Source: Ruminococcus flavefaciens
GTDB lineage: Bacteria; Bacillota_A; Clostridia; Oscillospirales; Ruminococcaceae
Assembly: GCA_004556875.1 (NCBI GenBank)
Contig: SFFP01000051.1
Location: 1-10,261 of the forward strand
Direction: 5' to 3'
DNA length: 10,261 nt
In this document: piece after piece, positions 1-8,548 of the stretch
Position numbering within the stretch: position 1 is the stretch's first letter
Layout of the letters: every line of letters starts with the position of its first letter
Position numbers and translations under genes: made by a program
The notes under the pieces: model-generated
What the model was told of the DNA's origin: nothing
Seen by the model: only the letters and a program-made list of their open reading frames with translations
Databases searched by the model: none

Positions 1-1
1 G

Positions 2-256
2 ATGGACAGCGGTGAATGGGCTTCTATCGGTAAGAACTGGATCAAACAGCTTCTCGCTCTTTCTTTCCAGGGATTCTTTATCGTTGTGGCTCTTGGTATC
101 TTCAAGACATTATTCAGCAATGCTATCGTTTCTCTGAACGCAAGTTCGGACAGCGTTATTCTGCAAATGGGTATGCTTCTTGGTTATACTGCAGCACTTA
201 TCTTTACTATTCTCCGCACAGGAGCTATCAGCAAAAGCGTGTTTAACGCACACTAA
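2..256 (+). CDS. VirB6/TrbL-like ICE membrane protein, C-terminal part
   Basis: This is the last ~84 residues of a membrane protein whose 5' part lies outside the window; the ATG at position 2 is probably internal. Two hydrophobic segments are visible, about residues 17-37 and 56-72, followed by a short polar tail. Its position directly before a PrgI-like gene and VirB4 matches the polytopic VirB6/TrbL-type channel component of Clostridia ICE type IV secretion systems, which sits in the cell membrane and forms part of the DNA translocation pore. The family call rests mainly on context and hydropathy, since the fragment carries no signature motif. The next gene starts 20 nt after its TAA, so the two are probably cotranscribed. 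Confidence 0.6.
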   Translation: MDSGEWASIGKNWIKQLLALSFQGFFIVVALGIFKTLFSNAIVSLNASSDSVILQMGMLLGYTAALIFTILRTGAISKSVFNAH

Positions 257-276
257 AACAAGATCGGAGGTCAGAA

Positions 277-651
277 ATGGCACATTACGTTCCTATCCCA
301 AAAGATCTGAACGATATCAAAGAGAAGTTCATCATGGGATTTACAAAGCGACAGGTAATATGCTTTGGTATCGGTCTTGTTTTAGGCGCACCTGTGTACT
401 TTCTCACAAGAGCGTCTATCGGAATGTCGGGAGCTATATTCGCAATGGGGGCTGTCGCTGCCCCTGCGATACTCTGCGGCATATACAAGAAAAACGGCGT
501 GTTCTTGGAGAAACAGGTGAAGTTCATGCGTGAATACTTCACAAGACCGAGAAAGCGATATTACCGAACAACCAACATTTTCGTTTCTATCGAAAGACAG
601 ATCGAATACAACAGAATCAAGAAGAAGCTGAGAGATGCCGAAAGGAAGTAA
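277..651 (+). CDS. PrgI family conjugation protein
   Basis: This complete 124-residue membrane protein starts at ATG 277, preceded by GGAGG at 266-270 with 6 nt spacing. The N-terminus (AHYVPIPKDLNDIKEKFIMG) is the conserved start of PrgI-type proteins of Gram-positive ICEs. Two adjacent membrane segments follow at about residues 29-47 and 50-70. A basic tail rich in Arg and Lys (about 85-124) should face the cytoplasm. PrgI proteins are VirB3-like partners of the VirB4 ATPase in the mating-pore complex, and the gene directly before VirB4 is the standard place for them. The length is normal for the family and no damage is visible. With VirB4 broken just downstream, the protein probably has no working partner in this copy. 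Confidence 0.88.
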   Translation: MAHYVPIPKDLNDIKEKFIMGFTKRQVICFGIGLVLGAPVYFLTRASIGMSGAIFAMGAVAAPAILCGIYKKNGVFLEKQVKFMREYFTRPRKRYYRTTNIFVSIERQIEYNRIKKKLRDAERK

Positions 652-718
652 CAGCTTCACCTATATATAATAGTATAACTTTCGGTGTCTCCGCTTTGGA
701 ATATAAACGGAGGTCACA

Positions 719-1195
719 ATGGGCTTTAGAAAGAGAAATGCCAAAAGAAGTGATAACCGCAGCTCGGCTAAGGTTATCATGGGCAAGCCTGCCTCTCAGT
801 TATCAAAAGAGGAGAAAAAGATACTCTCCGCAAGAATGGCGGAGATCAGGAGTGAAAACGGCGGTAAGAATACTGTGCAGAATACGATACCGTTCCTGTG
901 TATGTATCAGGACGGCGTGTGTCAGGTGTCGGAGAATTTCTTTTCCCTGACGGTGCAGTTTTTCGATGCCAACTACTCCATTTCAGAGTTTGAGGAACAG
1001 AACAATATTTTCAGCAAATACTGCGATGTGATCAATCTCTTTGACAATACGATCAAATTCCAGCTTACCTTTGAAAATCAGAACCGTTCAAAGGCAAAGC
1101 TCGTCAAAACGGTGCAGAGCCTATTCTTTCAGATGATGAAAAGGACGGCTATACCGCAGTTTCCACAAGTGCTGACGGTAAGACGGAAACGGTAG
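719..1195 (+). pseudogene. VirB4/TraE conjugation ATPase, N-terminal fragment
   Basis: ATG 719 has GGAGG at 709-713, so the native start is kept. The first ~130 residues read like the N-terminal domain of ICE VirB4 ATPases: a basic leader, a KEEKKILSARMAEI-like helix, then VQNTIPFLCMYQDGVCQV and a FDNTIKFQLTFENQNRSK region. Homology ends around nt 1105-1120. The frame then runs into an unrelated gene in a different phase and stops at TAG 1193-1195, giving 158 residues instead of the usual ~800. The Walker A and B motifs of the C-terminal ATPase domain, which energise pilus assembly and DNA transfer, are therefore missing. This is an internal deletion scar, and the product cannot act as a conjugation ATPase. 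Confidence 0.85.
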
Positions 1196-1662
1196 AGGTC
1201 ATTTATGAGTTTCCGTATGAGGACGGTTGGACAAACTGTTTCGCCGGAGAACGTGCTTCGGGCTTGACTGCAATGCCCAGCTCAGGAGCTATATACGGCT
1301 CAAAAGTCGATACCATAACAGACACGGGCATACGCCGTGATGATTATGGTGATTACTGCTGTGCTATGGGTGTGTGGTATGGCTACTGCAATGACAGATT
1401 TTTGATTGAGCTTGAGAATGGCACTCAGTTCACCACAAAGATATGTGACAGCAAGGGCTATGCCGACGATGGCGAGGGCAAGTATCACAACTTCGGCGGC
1501 AGCGGTAAGTGTATCGTGGAGTTTATCTACGATGACGGTAATCTTCCATCCTGCGTGGCATTCAGCGGAAGTTGGGGCTACTACAACTGGAACGGTCTAG
1601 ACCTCGGAGCAAACATAAAATCAATCAAGAAAATCAACTACGGTGAACCCGTAGACTACTAA
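1111..1662 (+). pseudogene. C-terminal domain of ICE cell-wall enzyme, double-psi barrel-like fragment
   Basis: From about 1111 a reading frame without its own start continues to TAA 1660-1662. It begins in a linker (PILSDDEKDGYTAV) and then shows a compact domain: a region near 1345-1380 encoding DYCCAMGVWYG, a strand LIELENGTQFTTKICDSKG (near 1408-1464) with a conserved-looking Asp, a Gly/His-rich loop, then KCIVEFIYDD. This pattern resembles the double-psi-barrel 3D/RlpA-type domains at the end of secreted ICE peptidoglycan enzymes, which open the wall for the mating channel. Position after VirB4 fits that role. The N-terminal part, with signal peptide and any lysozyme or peptidase domain, was lost in the deletion that also removed most of VirB4. 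No ribosome binding site serves this piece. The domain call is by eye. Confidence 0.5.
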
Positions 1663-1679
1663 ATTTGGAGGTTTCTATT

Positions 1680-2198
1680 ATGAACGTAAAGAAGATCATC
1701 AAGGGTATTATCGGACTCGGTGCGATCGGCGGTGTTGCCTACGCAGCTTACAAGCTCGGTGAGTGCAGCGGTGAGGTCAACGAGCGTTTCCGTGAGAAGT
1801 ACGGTGACGAGGACGATGAGGACATAGAAGTCGAGGAGGACGATGATTACAGGTTCTACGATAATATGGACGAGCCTGACGATGAGTGCCTTGCACCTAA
1901 GAAGCAGAATATGCCCACTTTTTCTGTGAGTATGCATAACTTCGCTTCACTTGATTCCGTTCATGTTGACGGCATCTCGGATAAAGATATGGATATGCTT
2001 GTCTATCATATCTCGCTTGACAAGTACACCTCTAACAAGCAGATCCGTGAGTGGCTTGAAGTTGACAGGAACACCGCTTCAAAGGTGATCGCAGCTCTCC
2101 GCAAGGCAGGATATGTCGGTGATGAGCATTCCAACTACATCATTCCGGTGTATATCACAACTGAGGTTTATTTCAGACTCAGAGGTGATCTGCATTGA
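1680..2198 (+). CDS. Small membrane-anchored acidic protein with C-terminal winged-helix-like domain
   Basis: I do not recognise a named family. The start is ATG 1680, with GGAGG at 1667-1671; an in-frame TTG at 1665 overlaps that site and is rejected. The 172 residues fall into three parts. A Gly/Ala-rich hydrophobic segment (about 6-27) could be a single membrane span. A strongly acidic stretch of Asp and Glu follows (about 42-68). The last ~75 residues are helical and look like a winged helix (DKYTSNKQIREWLEVDRN, then TASKVIAALRKAGYV and a beta-like end). The stop overlaps the TopB start by 4 nt, indicating translational coupling. A membrane-tethered DNA-binding role near the transfer machinery is possible but is inference only. 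Confidence 0.72.
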   Translation: MNVKKIIKGIIGLGAIGGVAYAAYKLGECSGEVNERFREKYGDEDDEDIEVEEDDDYRFYDNMDEPDDECLAPKKQNMPTFSVSMHNFASLDSVHVDGISDKDMDMLVYHISLDKYTSNKQIREWLEVDRNTASKVIAALRKAGYVGDEHSNYIIPVYITTEVYFRLRGDLH

Positions 2199-2929
2199 GT
2201 ATCCTGATTATCGGTGAAAAGCCGAGTGTTTCAAGAGCCATATCTGCCGTGGTCGGCGCTTCTTCCGCACACAAAGGCTACACCGAGGGTAATGGTTATA
2301 TCGTTTCTTGGTGTGTCGGACATCTTGTCGGCTTGAAGTTCCCGAATGATTACGGCAATGGCTGGGACCAGAAGTGGAGCTTTTCTCAGCTCCCTATGAT
2401 CCCCGACAAGTGGCAGTTTCAGGTCACGGACAGCACAAAGGCTCAGTACAATCTCCTGAAAAGCCTTATGAACAGGGACGATATTTCCGAGATCATCTGT
2501 GCAACGGACGCTGACCGTGAGGGAGAATGTATCTTCCGCTATGTCTATAACATGGCTCGTTGTCGCAAACCTGTGAAGCGTTTATGGGTATCAAGCCTTG
2601 AAGAGTCTGCTATCCGCAAGGCTCTCACAACGATGAAGCCTATGTCTGCATACGATAACCTGTTCAATGCAGGCTATGCCAGGGCAAAAGCTGACTGGCT
2701 TGTGGGTATGAACGGATCTCGTCTGTTTTCCGTTCGCTATGGCGGTAAGCTCAACATCGGCAGAGTGCAAACACCGACGCTTGCAATGATCGTACAGCGT
2801 GATGCTGAGGTAAACGGCTTTGTGAAGCAGAAATATTACACGGCTGACCTGAATTGCGGTGAGTTCATTCTTTCTTCTGCAAGAATTGATGATGAAAATA
2901 CCGCCGATACGCTTGTTTATTCTCGGTGA
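2195..2929 (+). pseudogene. topB: DNA topoisomerase III (TopB), N-terminal fragment
   Basis: The gene begins at TTG 2195 inside the stop of the previous gene, with AGAGGTGA at 2181-2188 as ribosome binding site. The TOPRIM domain is complete and its metal-binding residues are present: Glu8 in IIGEKPSVSRAI and D105-x-D107-x-E109 in ATDADREGE. It continues through the type IA signature region near residues 158-205 (AGYARAKADWLVGMN, then GRVQTPTLAMIVQRD). Homology stops at about residue 240, and TGA follows at 2927-2929. The domain with the catalytic tyrosine (the usual TYPRTDS-type motif) and the rest of a ~700-residue protein are absent, so it cannot cut and rejoin DNA. ICE-borne TopB normally assists element replication and transfer. 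The fragment is joined out of frame to the polyvalent gene. Confidence 0.9.
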
Positions 2930-5900
2930 TGAAGTTCAGACCGAAAAGGCTTTTGCTATCATCGCAAAGGAAAAGTATCATGTGAGCTTTGAAGCAGAAA
3001 CACCTGAAAGACAGCCGGATAGCCTGTCATTCCATTTCGGCAAAGATAAGGGCGATGAATGGGTAAGCGAAAGCGACATCGTTCACGATTTTGCCCTTGC
3101 ACACCCTGATTGCAGTTTTGCTCTCGGCAATGCAGTCCTTGAATACCTCGATGAGAAACAGCACTCTGAGCGTAATATCCCTGAGCTGAAAGCAGGTTGG
3201 TACAAAAAGACCGATTTCAGCATTACTGCTGTCATCGGCGGTGAGGAGTTCAACTACGACGGCCGCTTTGACATTGGCGACGGCAAGGGTACGGGCGGTG
3301 GTTCGCTGATCGACCATATTCGCACATATAATGAGGGTATCCTTGGTTATACGCAGCACCCGTTCAATCAGCCGGAATATAAGGAAAGAGCGCAGAGAAT
3401 GCTTGACTTTTTCGTTCCTTTCCTTGAAGCACATTCTGAACTGACCATTGAGGAACAGCGTATCTTCGACGATTTCAAGGCACAGCACCCGATTCGCACC
3501 TATGATGATGTGGAAAAGGCTCAGGGGACTTTCAAGATCTATCAGTTGCCCAGCGGCGAAAAGTATCACGGTGTCCGCTTTGAGAGTATGGACAGGCTGA
3601 AAGCTGACGGCGTACAGCTCAACAAGGACGATTATGAGCTTATGTATGAAGGTGAGGTCGGAGAGTTCAGGGGCAATGCTACGCTTGAAGCACTATTTGC
3701 TCAGTTCAATAATGACCGTCCCGATGATTTCTTCGGTCACTCTCTTTCTGTTTCCGATGTTATCGTCATTTCCATTGACGGCAAGGATACAGCGTATTTC
3801 TGTGACAGTTTCGGCTTTACCGAAATGCCTGAGTTCTTCCGTGAAAAGGAGCTTGTGCAGGAGAAGCCTGAAACCGCAAAGGTGTCCGATCTTGCAGTCG
3901 GTGATATTATCATGTACGACGGCGCTCGCCGTGAGGTCGAGAAGATAAGCGACAAGAGCATTTCGCTGAAAGACCTTGACGCACCCGATTATGGCGGTAT
4001 TCTGCTCGGCACTTCCGATGTGCTTGCCTATGACGGCTGGCAGCAGGATATGGAGGAAAAGGGCTTTGAGATCATCAGCAAGGGCGGGCAGCAGGCTGAA
4101 AAGGCTGAACCCGAAGATAAAGGTCCGGTATCGCTCCGCAAGGTTGGCGATTTTTACGAGATGCACGGCAAAAATGCGGAGATCGGTATGGAAGTCCTCG
4201 GACTGCAAATGCACTCGAAAAACGGGCAGCCTATGGTCGGTTTTCCGGCTGAGGACAAAGACGAATACTCCGCAAAACTGAGAGAAGCAGGATATTCCGT
4301 CCTGATTGAACAGGCATTTGAACTGAATCCTCCGAAGCGTGAGCCTGAAAAGCTCCAGACATTACAGCAGGTCGTTGACAAGTTCTTCGGGACTGACTGC
4401 GAATCTGCTGAAACAGAGCGTGGTACATGGAAACTGGCAATCGCTGACGGCGATAAGGTCGGTGAACTGTTCTATGACGGCGATCCCGTCTGCGGTATCT
4501 ATAACCGTGGCGATAAAATGGAAATCGAGCCTTACAGTGAGCTGACTACTTTTCCGGCGCTCCTGCGTACTGCGATGCTTGAGCATAACCCTGACAAGCC
4601 CGTTGAGATCATGGACTTTCAGCGTACCTTTGAGACTCCGCTTGATAAGGCAAAGTTCCTTATCAACGATTTTTGCGAAGCAGAGTACCGTGAGGGTGCT
4701 GATTTTGATGATCTGCACAATGTCGGTCTTGCGTTTACCACGCTGACAGACGATGAGCTGCCCATTCAGGTAACTGCTGACCTTATCGACTTCAAGATCA
4801 CCTATGAGTTTGACGGCGAAGTTTATAATACGGAGCAGTATGACAGTATTGAGGATATGATCGAGAACGGTCTGACAGGACTGGACTTCTCCGACCTCGT
4901 TTCTGTTCCCGATGAAGTCATTGAGCGTCATACTGGCAAGGACGAACAGACGGTTGACCTTATGAGTGATGCCGCCGATGTTTCTGATACTTCTTCTCCT
5001 GCGGAAGATGTGCCGTCTGTTACGCTGAAATACAAAGGCGATGCCGAAAGCCTTGACGAGATCAAGGACAAGGCACTTTCCCTCGGTGCGACTGTTATTA
5101 TCGACAATGCCGAGGGCGTTATCTCTATCGACACCTATGAAAATCATAAGGCAGAGATCGACGGTGCAGCCTATGAGCTTGGTCTTATGGCGGTAGATGA
5201 TGTTCCTGCGGTTTCAGAGGATATTGACAAGCCCCTGTTCACCGATGCTGATGTTATCGAGGAAATTCAGCGGAGTCAGAACGATGATATTCCGTTTTGG
5301 GAGAAGCCCGATATTCAGGGCGAACAGCTCTCTCTTTTCGGTGATCCTGAACCGCTGACCGCTTCAAAGTCTGCACCTGAAAAGCCGAAGCCTGAATTTT
5401 CCAAAGGTCCGGTGGTTGACGGCGTTCAGGTCTATGAAGCACTTGCCGCCGAGATTGACCGTGGCACTGGCTTTGTTCACGGCAAGCTCCGTGTGCAGGA
5501 CTTCTATGAGGAACAGCACCCGACTATTCAGCAGCTTGCCGATTTTCTGAAAAAGGAATACGGCACAGGCGGACACAGCGGTGAGGGCAAGATCTCACTC
5601 GTTGACTACAATTCCCAAGGCATTACTTTCAGCTTTGAGAACGGCGAGAAGTTCCGTCATTCGTGGTACAATGTCGCAACAATGACAGAATCACGGCTCA
5701 GGGACGATACCTACCTTTCTGCCGAACAGAAAGCGGAAAGGGCGGCGCTCAAAGCGGAAAAGGCTGAGGAGCATAGCCACAAGATCGTGGAAGTCGGTGA
5801 CCGATTTCGTCACAAGATTACTGGCGAGGTTTCTGAGGTTATTTCGCTGACAGGCGCACTGCCGTTCTATTCGGACGATTGCACTGTCACAAGAGAAAGC

Positions 5901-6812
5901 GGCGGTTTTGCTGTGACGGAGAATATTTCCTATGATAAGCTCCTGAACAGCGGTATGTATGAGTATATCGGTAAGGCTGAACCTGAAAAGGAGCAGTCTG
6001 CACTCAAAAAGCCTGAGCCTGAAAAGGCTGAGGTAACACCCGATAAGACTGCATTTGCTCCCGAAGCAGAAAAGCCCGAAATTCCTACTGTCAAGAACCT
6101 GTCTCAGCTCAAAAAGGCGATCAAGCCGGGTATGATGTTTGAGATCACTGATCACCTCCGTCCTGAGTGCATTGGAGAGCGCAGAGTGGTCACAGGTGTT
6201 ACTACGGTCGATTTTACTTCCAGAAAGCTCGATGAAAACGGCGAACCTACGGGCAAAGACCTCCACATGGAGTTTGACCGTGCGAAGAACTGGACTTTTG
6301 ACGGCGATGAACTGACTTCTCGGCTCGATAACGGCGATATGCTGATGTCATTCCATTTCATTGACAGCTTGGAGCGTGAGCAGATTGTTCACGCTGAGAA
6401 AGAGCCGGAGGTCAAACTTGTTGCTGATGAAGTCGATGTTCCTGAAACGGAAGTAACTGCACCCGATAAGGGCGAAAACTTCACGATCACCGATGATGCT
6501 CTCGGTGAGGGTGGTGCAAAGGCGAAATTCCGTGCTAATGTCGATGCGATCAAAACGCTGAAAACACTTGAACGGGAGAAGCGTCCTGCGACTGCTGAGG
6601 AAAAGGAAACCCTGTCGAAATATGTCGGCTGGGGTGCTTTGGCTAAGGCTTTTGACAAGGACGATCCGAAGTGGGCCGCAGAGTATAAGGAGCTTTCTGA
6701 GCTGCTGACTCCGCAGGAGTACGCTCAGGCACGTTCAACGGTCAATGATGCGTTTTATACCAGCCCGACCGTTATAGAACGACAAAATGGATATAAAAGT
6801 GTTTTCAAATAA
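2913..6812 (+). pseudogene. Giant ICE polyvalent protein (LPD/YodL/MutS-I-like, methylase-helicase start), truncated at both ends
   Basis: An open frame of ~1300 codons lies here with no credible start; a GTG at 2859 lies inside topB in another frame and has no ribosome site. Domains in order: an LPD-like region (nt 2920-3500, including KTDFSITAVI and a GRFDIGDGKGTGGGS loop); a YodL domain (about 3526-3845, ending GHSLSVSDVI and DSFGFTEMPEFF); a segment resembling the MutS N-terminal mismatch domain (about 4143-4320, GDFYEMHGKNAEIGMEVLGL); further unassigned LPD-like blocks to about 6420 joined by Lys/Pro/Glu-rich linkers; and the entry to the N6-methylase/SNF2 helicase core (about 6525-6776, YVGWGALAKAFD to AFYTSPTVI). 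Homology ends at 6776; the last ~12 codons are foreign, with TAA at 6810-6812. Intact relatives often exceed 2000 residues, and the catalytic motifs are missing here. Confidence 0.82.
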
Positions 6813-6813
6813 T
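6777..6813. other. Candidate ICE end / recombinase crossover junction
   Basis: The conserved methylase-core sequence encoding YTSPTVI ends at 6776. The next two bases are GA (6777-6778), after which the DNA becomes AT-rich, non-coding and unlike the gene. TnpX and TndX recombinases of Tn4451 and Tn5397 exchange strands at a GA dinucleotide, and their genes lie close to one end of the element, as the recombinase does here (stop at 6825). I infer that 6779-6813 is the terminal segment of the element carrying recombinase binding sequence. The other end is not in the window, so neither the target duplication nor the exact core can be checked. Confidence 0.4.
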
Positions 6814-6837
6814 TGCCCTGATAATCACATCAGGGCA
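6814..6837. terminator. Terminator-like hairpin between convergent genes, overlapping recombinase stop
   Basis: TGCCCTGAT (6814-6822) pairs perfectly with ATCAGGGCA (6829-6837) around a 6-nt loop. The recombinase stop codon (6825-6827 on the minus strand) lies inside the loop, and its last codons form one arm. On the minus strand the stem is followed by AATTATTTG, moderately U-rich; on the plus strand by TTATGTTTGTTG. It lies 2 nt after the TAA of the truncated polyvalent gene, so it may work in both directions, better for the recombinase side. The tails are not pure T runs, which limits confidence. Confidence 0.6.
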
Positions 6838-8453
6838 TTATGTTTGTTGTCAAGCTCTTTGTCGATGAGCTTGTAATAGATGTGAATCTCCCTCGGACGG
6901 CTCTTATCGTCCTTGTTGAGATCATCTACGGTCACATATTCGATAAGGTCAAGGCACATCTGGCGTGTAAGCTCAGTCGCTCCTGCATAGCTTTTCAGAC
7001 GGGCAATAAATTCGTCAACGTCCTTTTCGTCCTGCTGCTGCATTTCGGAGCGTTTCTTGTATTCAGCACACTCAGCCTGCAAAGACTTCTTTTCAGCCTG
7101 ATACTTTTCAAGCAGGCTGATACATACTTCTTCGGGGATCTTACCGATAACCTTATCTTCATAGACGGTCTGGATCAGGTTGTCAAGCTCTGCAATACGA
7201 CTTGTAGCTTTCTGCATACGCTTTTTATCGGAACTGTTCTGAGCATCAAGCACACCGTGCTTGCGTTTCAGAAATTCTTCCTTTGCCTTTTCCTCGTCAG
7301 TGGCTTTCTCGATCATATCCTGAATATCCATAAGGATATACTGCTCGATCAGCGGGCGGCGGATATAATGTGTCGTGCAACAGCCCTTGCCGAAGCGATT
7401 ATGATAACCGCACATATAAGCCATATACTTGCGGTTGGCTGAACCGACCTGACGCATCTTGCTCCCACAGCTATCACAGTACAGAAGTCCTGAAAGCGGA
7501 GCTAACTCACCGATCTTGTCTCGCTTGCCACGGCTCACCGAAGCCTCGATCTCACGGACTTTTTCCCACAGCTCCATAGTAATGATAGGCTCATGATTGT
7601 TTTCACGCATAAGCCATTCAGATGAATCCTTGCGTATCCTCTTGTGATTCTTATAGCTCACAGTAGTTGTTTTCATCAGTGCAAGCGTACCGATATAGAT
7701 CGGATTGCCGAGAATACGAAGTACTATCGAAGAACTCCAGAGATGTACTGAAGCGTGGGGATTTACCTTGTTTTCACGCTGATACAGATAGTCCATAGGT
7801 GTTGGTATCTGTTCTGCATTAAGTGCATCAGCAATCTGTTTAGGCTTTTTGCCTTCTGCCCTCATCTCAAAGATATGGCGGACAACAGGTGCAGCCTGCG
7901 GATCAATAACAGGAGTGTTCTTCTCATCATCGCCTTTGAAATATCCGTAGGCACAGTATGTTGTGCGATACTTTCCGGCTTTTGCATTTGAGTTAATAAC
8001 AGCTCTCAGCTTCTTGGAAGTATTGGCTGCGTGCCATTCGTTAAAGACATTCATGATCGGCATCATATCCATTCCCGTGCTTTCCGAATTAGCTGTATCA
8101 ACATTATCGGTCAGTGCGATAAAACGGATATTGTACATCGGGAATATGTAGTCCGTGTATTGACCTACCTGGATATAATTACGCCCGAAACGGCTCAGAT
8201 CCTTGCAGAGTATCAGATTGATCCTGCCGTTCTTGGCATCATCGAGCATTCTCTGCACACCTGGACGGTCAAATGTAGTGCCTGAAATTCCGTCATCGAC
8301 GTACTCATCATAGAGTGTCCAGCCCTGTTCGCTGATGTAGTTGCTGAGAATCTTACGCTGATTCTCTATTGAGAGAGACTCTCCGGCTCTCTCGTCCTCG
8401 TTTGAAAGGCGGAGATACATTCCCACCTTGTATTCAGTCTGCTTTGGTATCAT
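6825..8453 (-). CDS. Large serine recombinase, TnpX/TndX type (ICE excision/integration)
   Basis: The protein is intact at 542 residues. The resolvase-type catalytic domain (about 8-155) has the nucleophile Ser17 in YLRLSNED, DDGISGTTFDRPG at 53-64 and KDLSRFGRN at 84-92. The recombinase DNA-binding domain (about 165-310) includes the HLWSSSIVLRILGNPIYIGT helix-turn region. A zinc ribbon uses Cys326, Cys329, Cys348 and Cys358 or 359. A long coiled coil (about 405-475) and a C-terminal DUF4368-like part follow. Such enzymes excise and insert ICEs such as Tn5397 through a covalent 5'-phosphoserine bond. Start ATG 8453 is preceded by AAAGGAG (8459-8465) and a second GGAGG (8466-8470). It is the only large element enzyme in the window without visible damage. 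Confidence 0.93.
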   Translation of the reverse strand: MIPKQTEYKVGMYLRLSNEDERAGESLSIENQRKILSNYISEQGWTLYDEYVDDGISGTTFDRPGVQRMLDDAKNGRINLILCKDLSRFGRNYIQVGQYTDYIFPMYNIRFIALTDNVDTANSESTGMDMMPIMNVFNEWHAANTSKKLRAVINSNAKAGKYRTTYCAYGYFKGDDEKNTPVIDPQAAPVVRHIFEMRAEGKKPKQIADALNAEQIPTPMDYLYQRENKVNPHASVHLWSSSIVLRILGNPIYIGTLALMKTTTVSYKNHKRIRKDSSEWLMRENNHEPIITMELWEKVREIEASVSRGKRDKIGELAPLSGLLYCDSCGSKMRQVGSANRKYMAYMCGYHNRFGKGCCTTHYIRRPLIEQYILMDIQDMIEKATDEEKAKEEFLKRKHGVLDAQNSSDKKRMQKATSRIAELDNLIQTVYEDKVIGKIPEEVCISLLEKYQAEKKSLQAECAEYKKRSEMQQQDEKDVDEFIARLKSYAGATELTRQMCLDLIEYVTVDDLNKDDKSRPREIHIYYKLIDKELDNKHNALM

Positions 8454-8500
8454 TACTACTCCTTTCCTCCAAAGCAGCTTTGATCAACATTACAGTAAAT

Positions 8501-8529
8501 AGTATAGCGCGCAATGCCGAAAAAAGCAA
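8501..8529 (-). promoter_or_regulatory. Probable promoter of the recombinase gene
   Basis: Read on the minus strand, TTGCTT (8524-8529) and TATACT (8501-8506) are separated by exactly 17 nt, a good vegetative sigma factor match. It lies in the 95-nt gap between the 81-aa gene and the recombinase start, giving a leader of about 45 nt. The recombinase can thus be expressed independently of upstream genes. Confidence 0.55.
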
Positions 8530-8548
8530 GTACTTATGGAAAATTTTT

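Noticed and set aside
2859..2912. GTG at 2859 as start of the polyvalent protein
   Set aside because: These bases encode TopB in another frame and no ribosome site precedes the GTG; the polyvalent homology begins only after the fusion.
3027..3569. Long minus-strand open frames inside the polyvalent gene, also at 3693-4214, 4362-5147 and 5691-6266
   Set aside because: They lie opposite a clearly coding frame, have no ribosome sites or recognisable domains, and are explained by the codon pattern of the plus-strand gene.
6840..7442. Plus-strand open frame of 200 codons opposite the recombinase
   Set aside because: It is the mirror of the recombinase coding frame, lacks a ribosome site and has no family resemblance.
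6820..8453. Recombinase as a phage integrase
   Set aside because: No phage genes are nearby; the TnpX/TndX-like layout with zinc ribbon, coiled coil and DUF4368-like end and the ICE neighbours favour a conjugative element.
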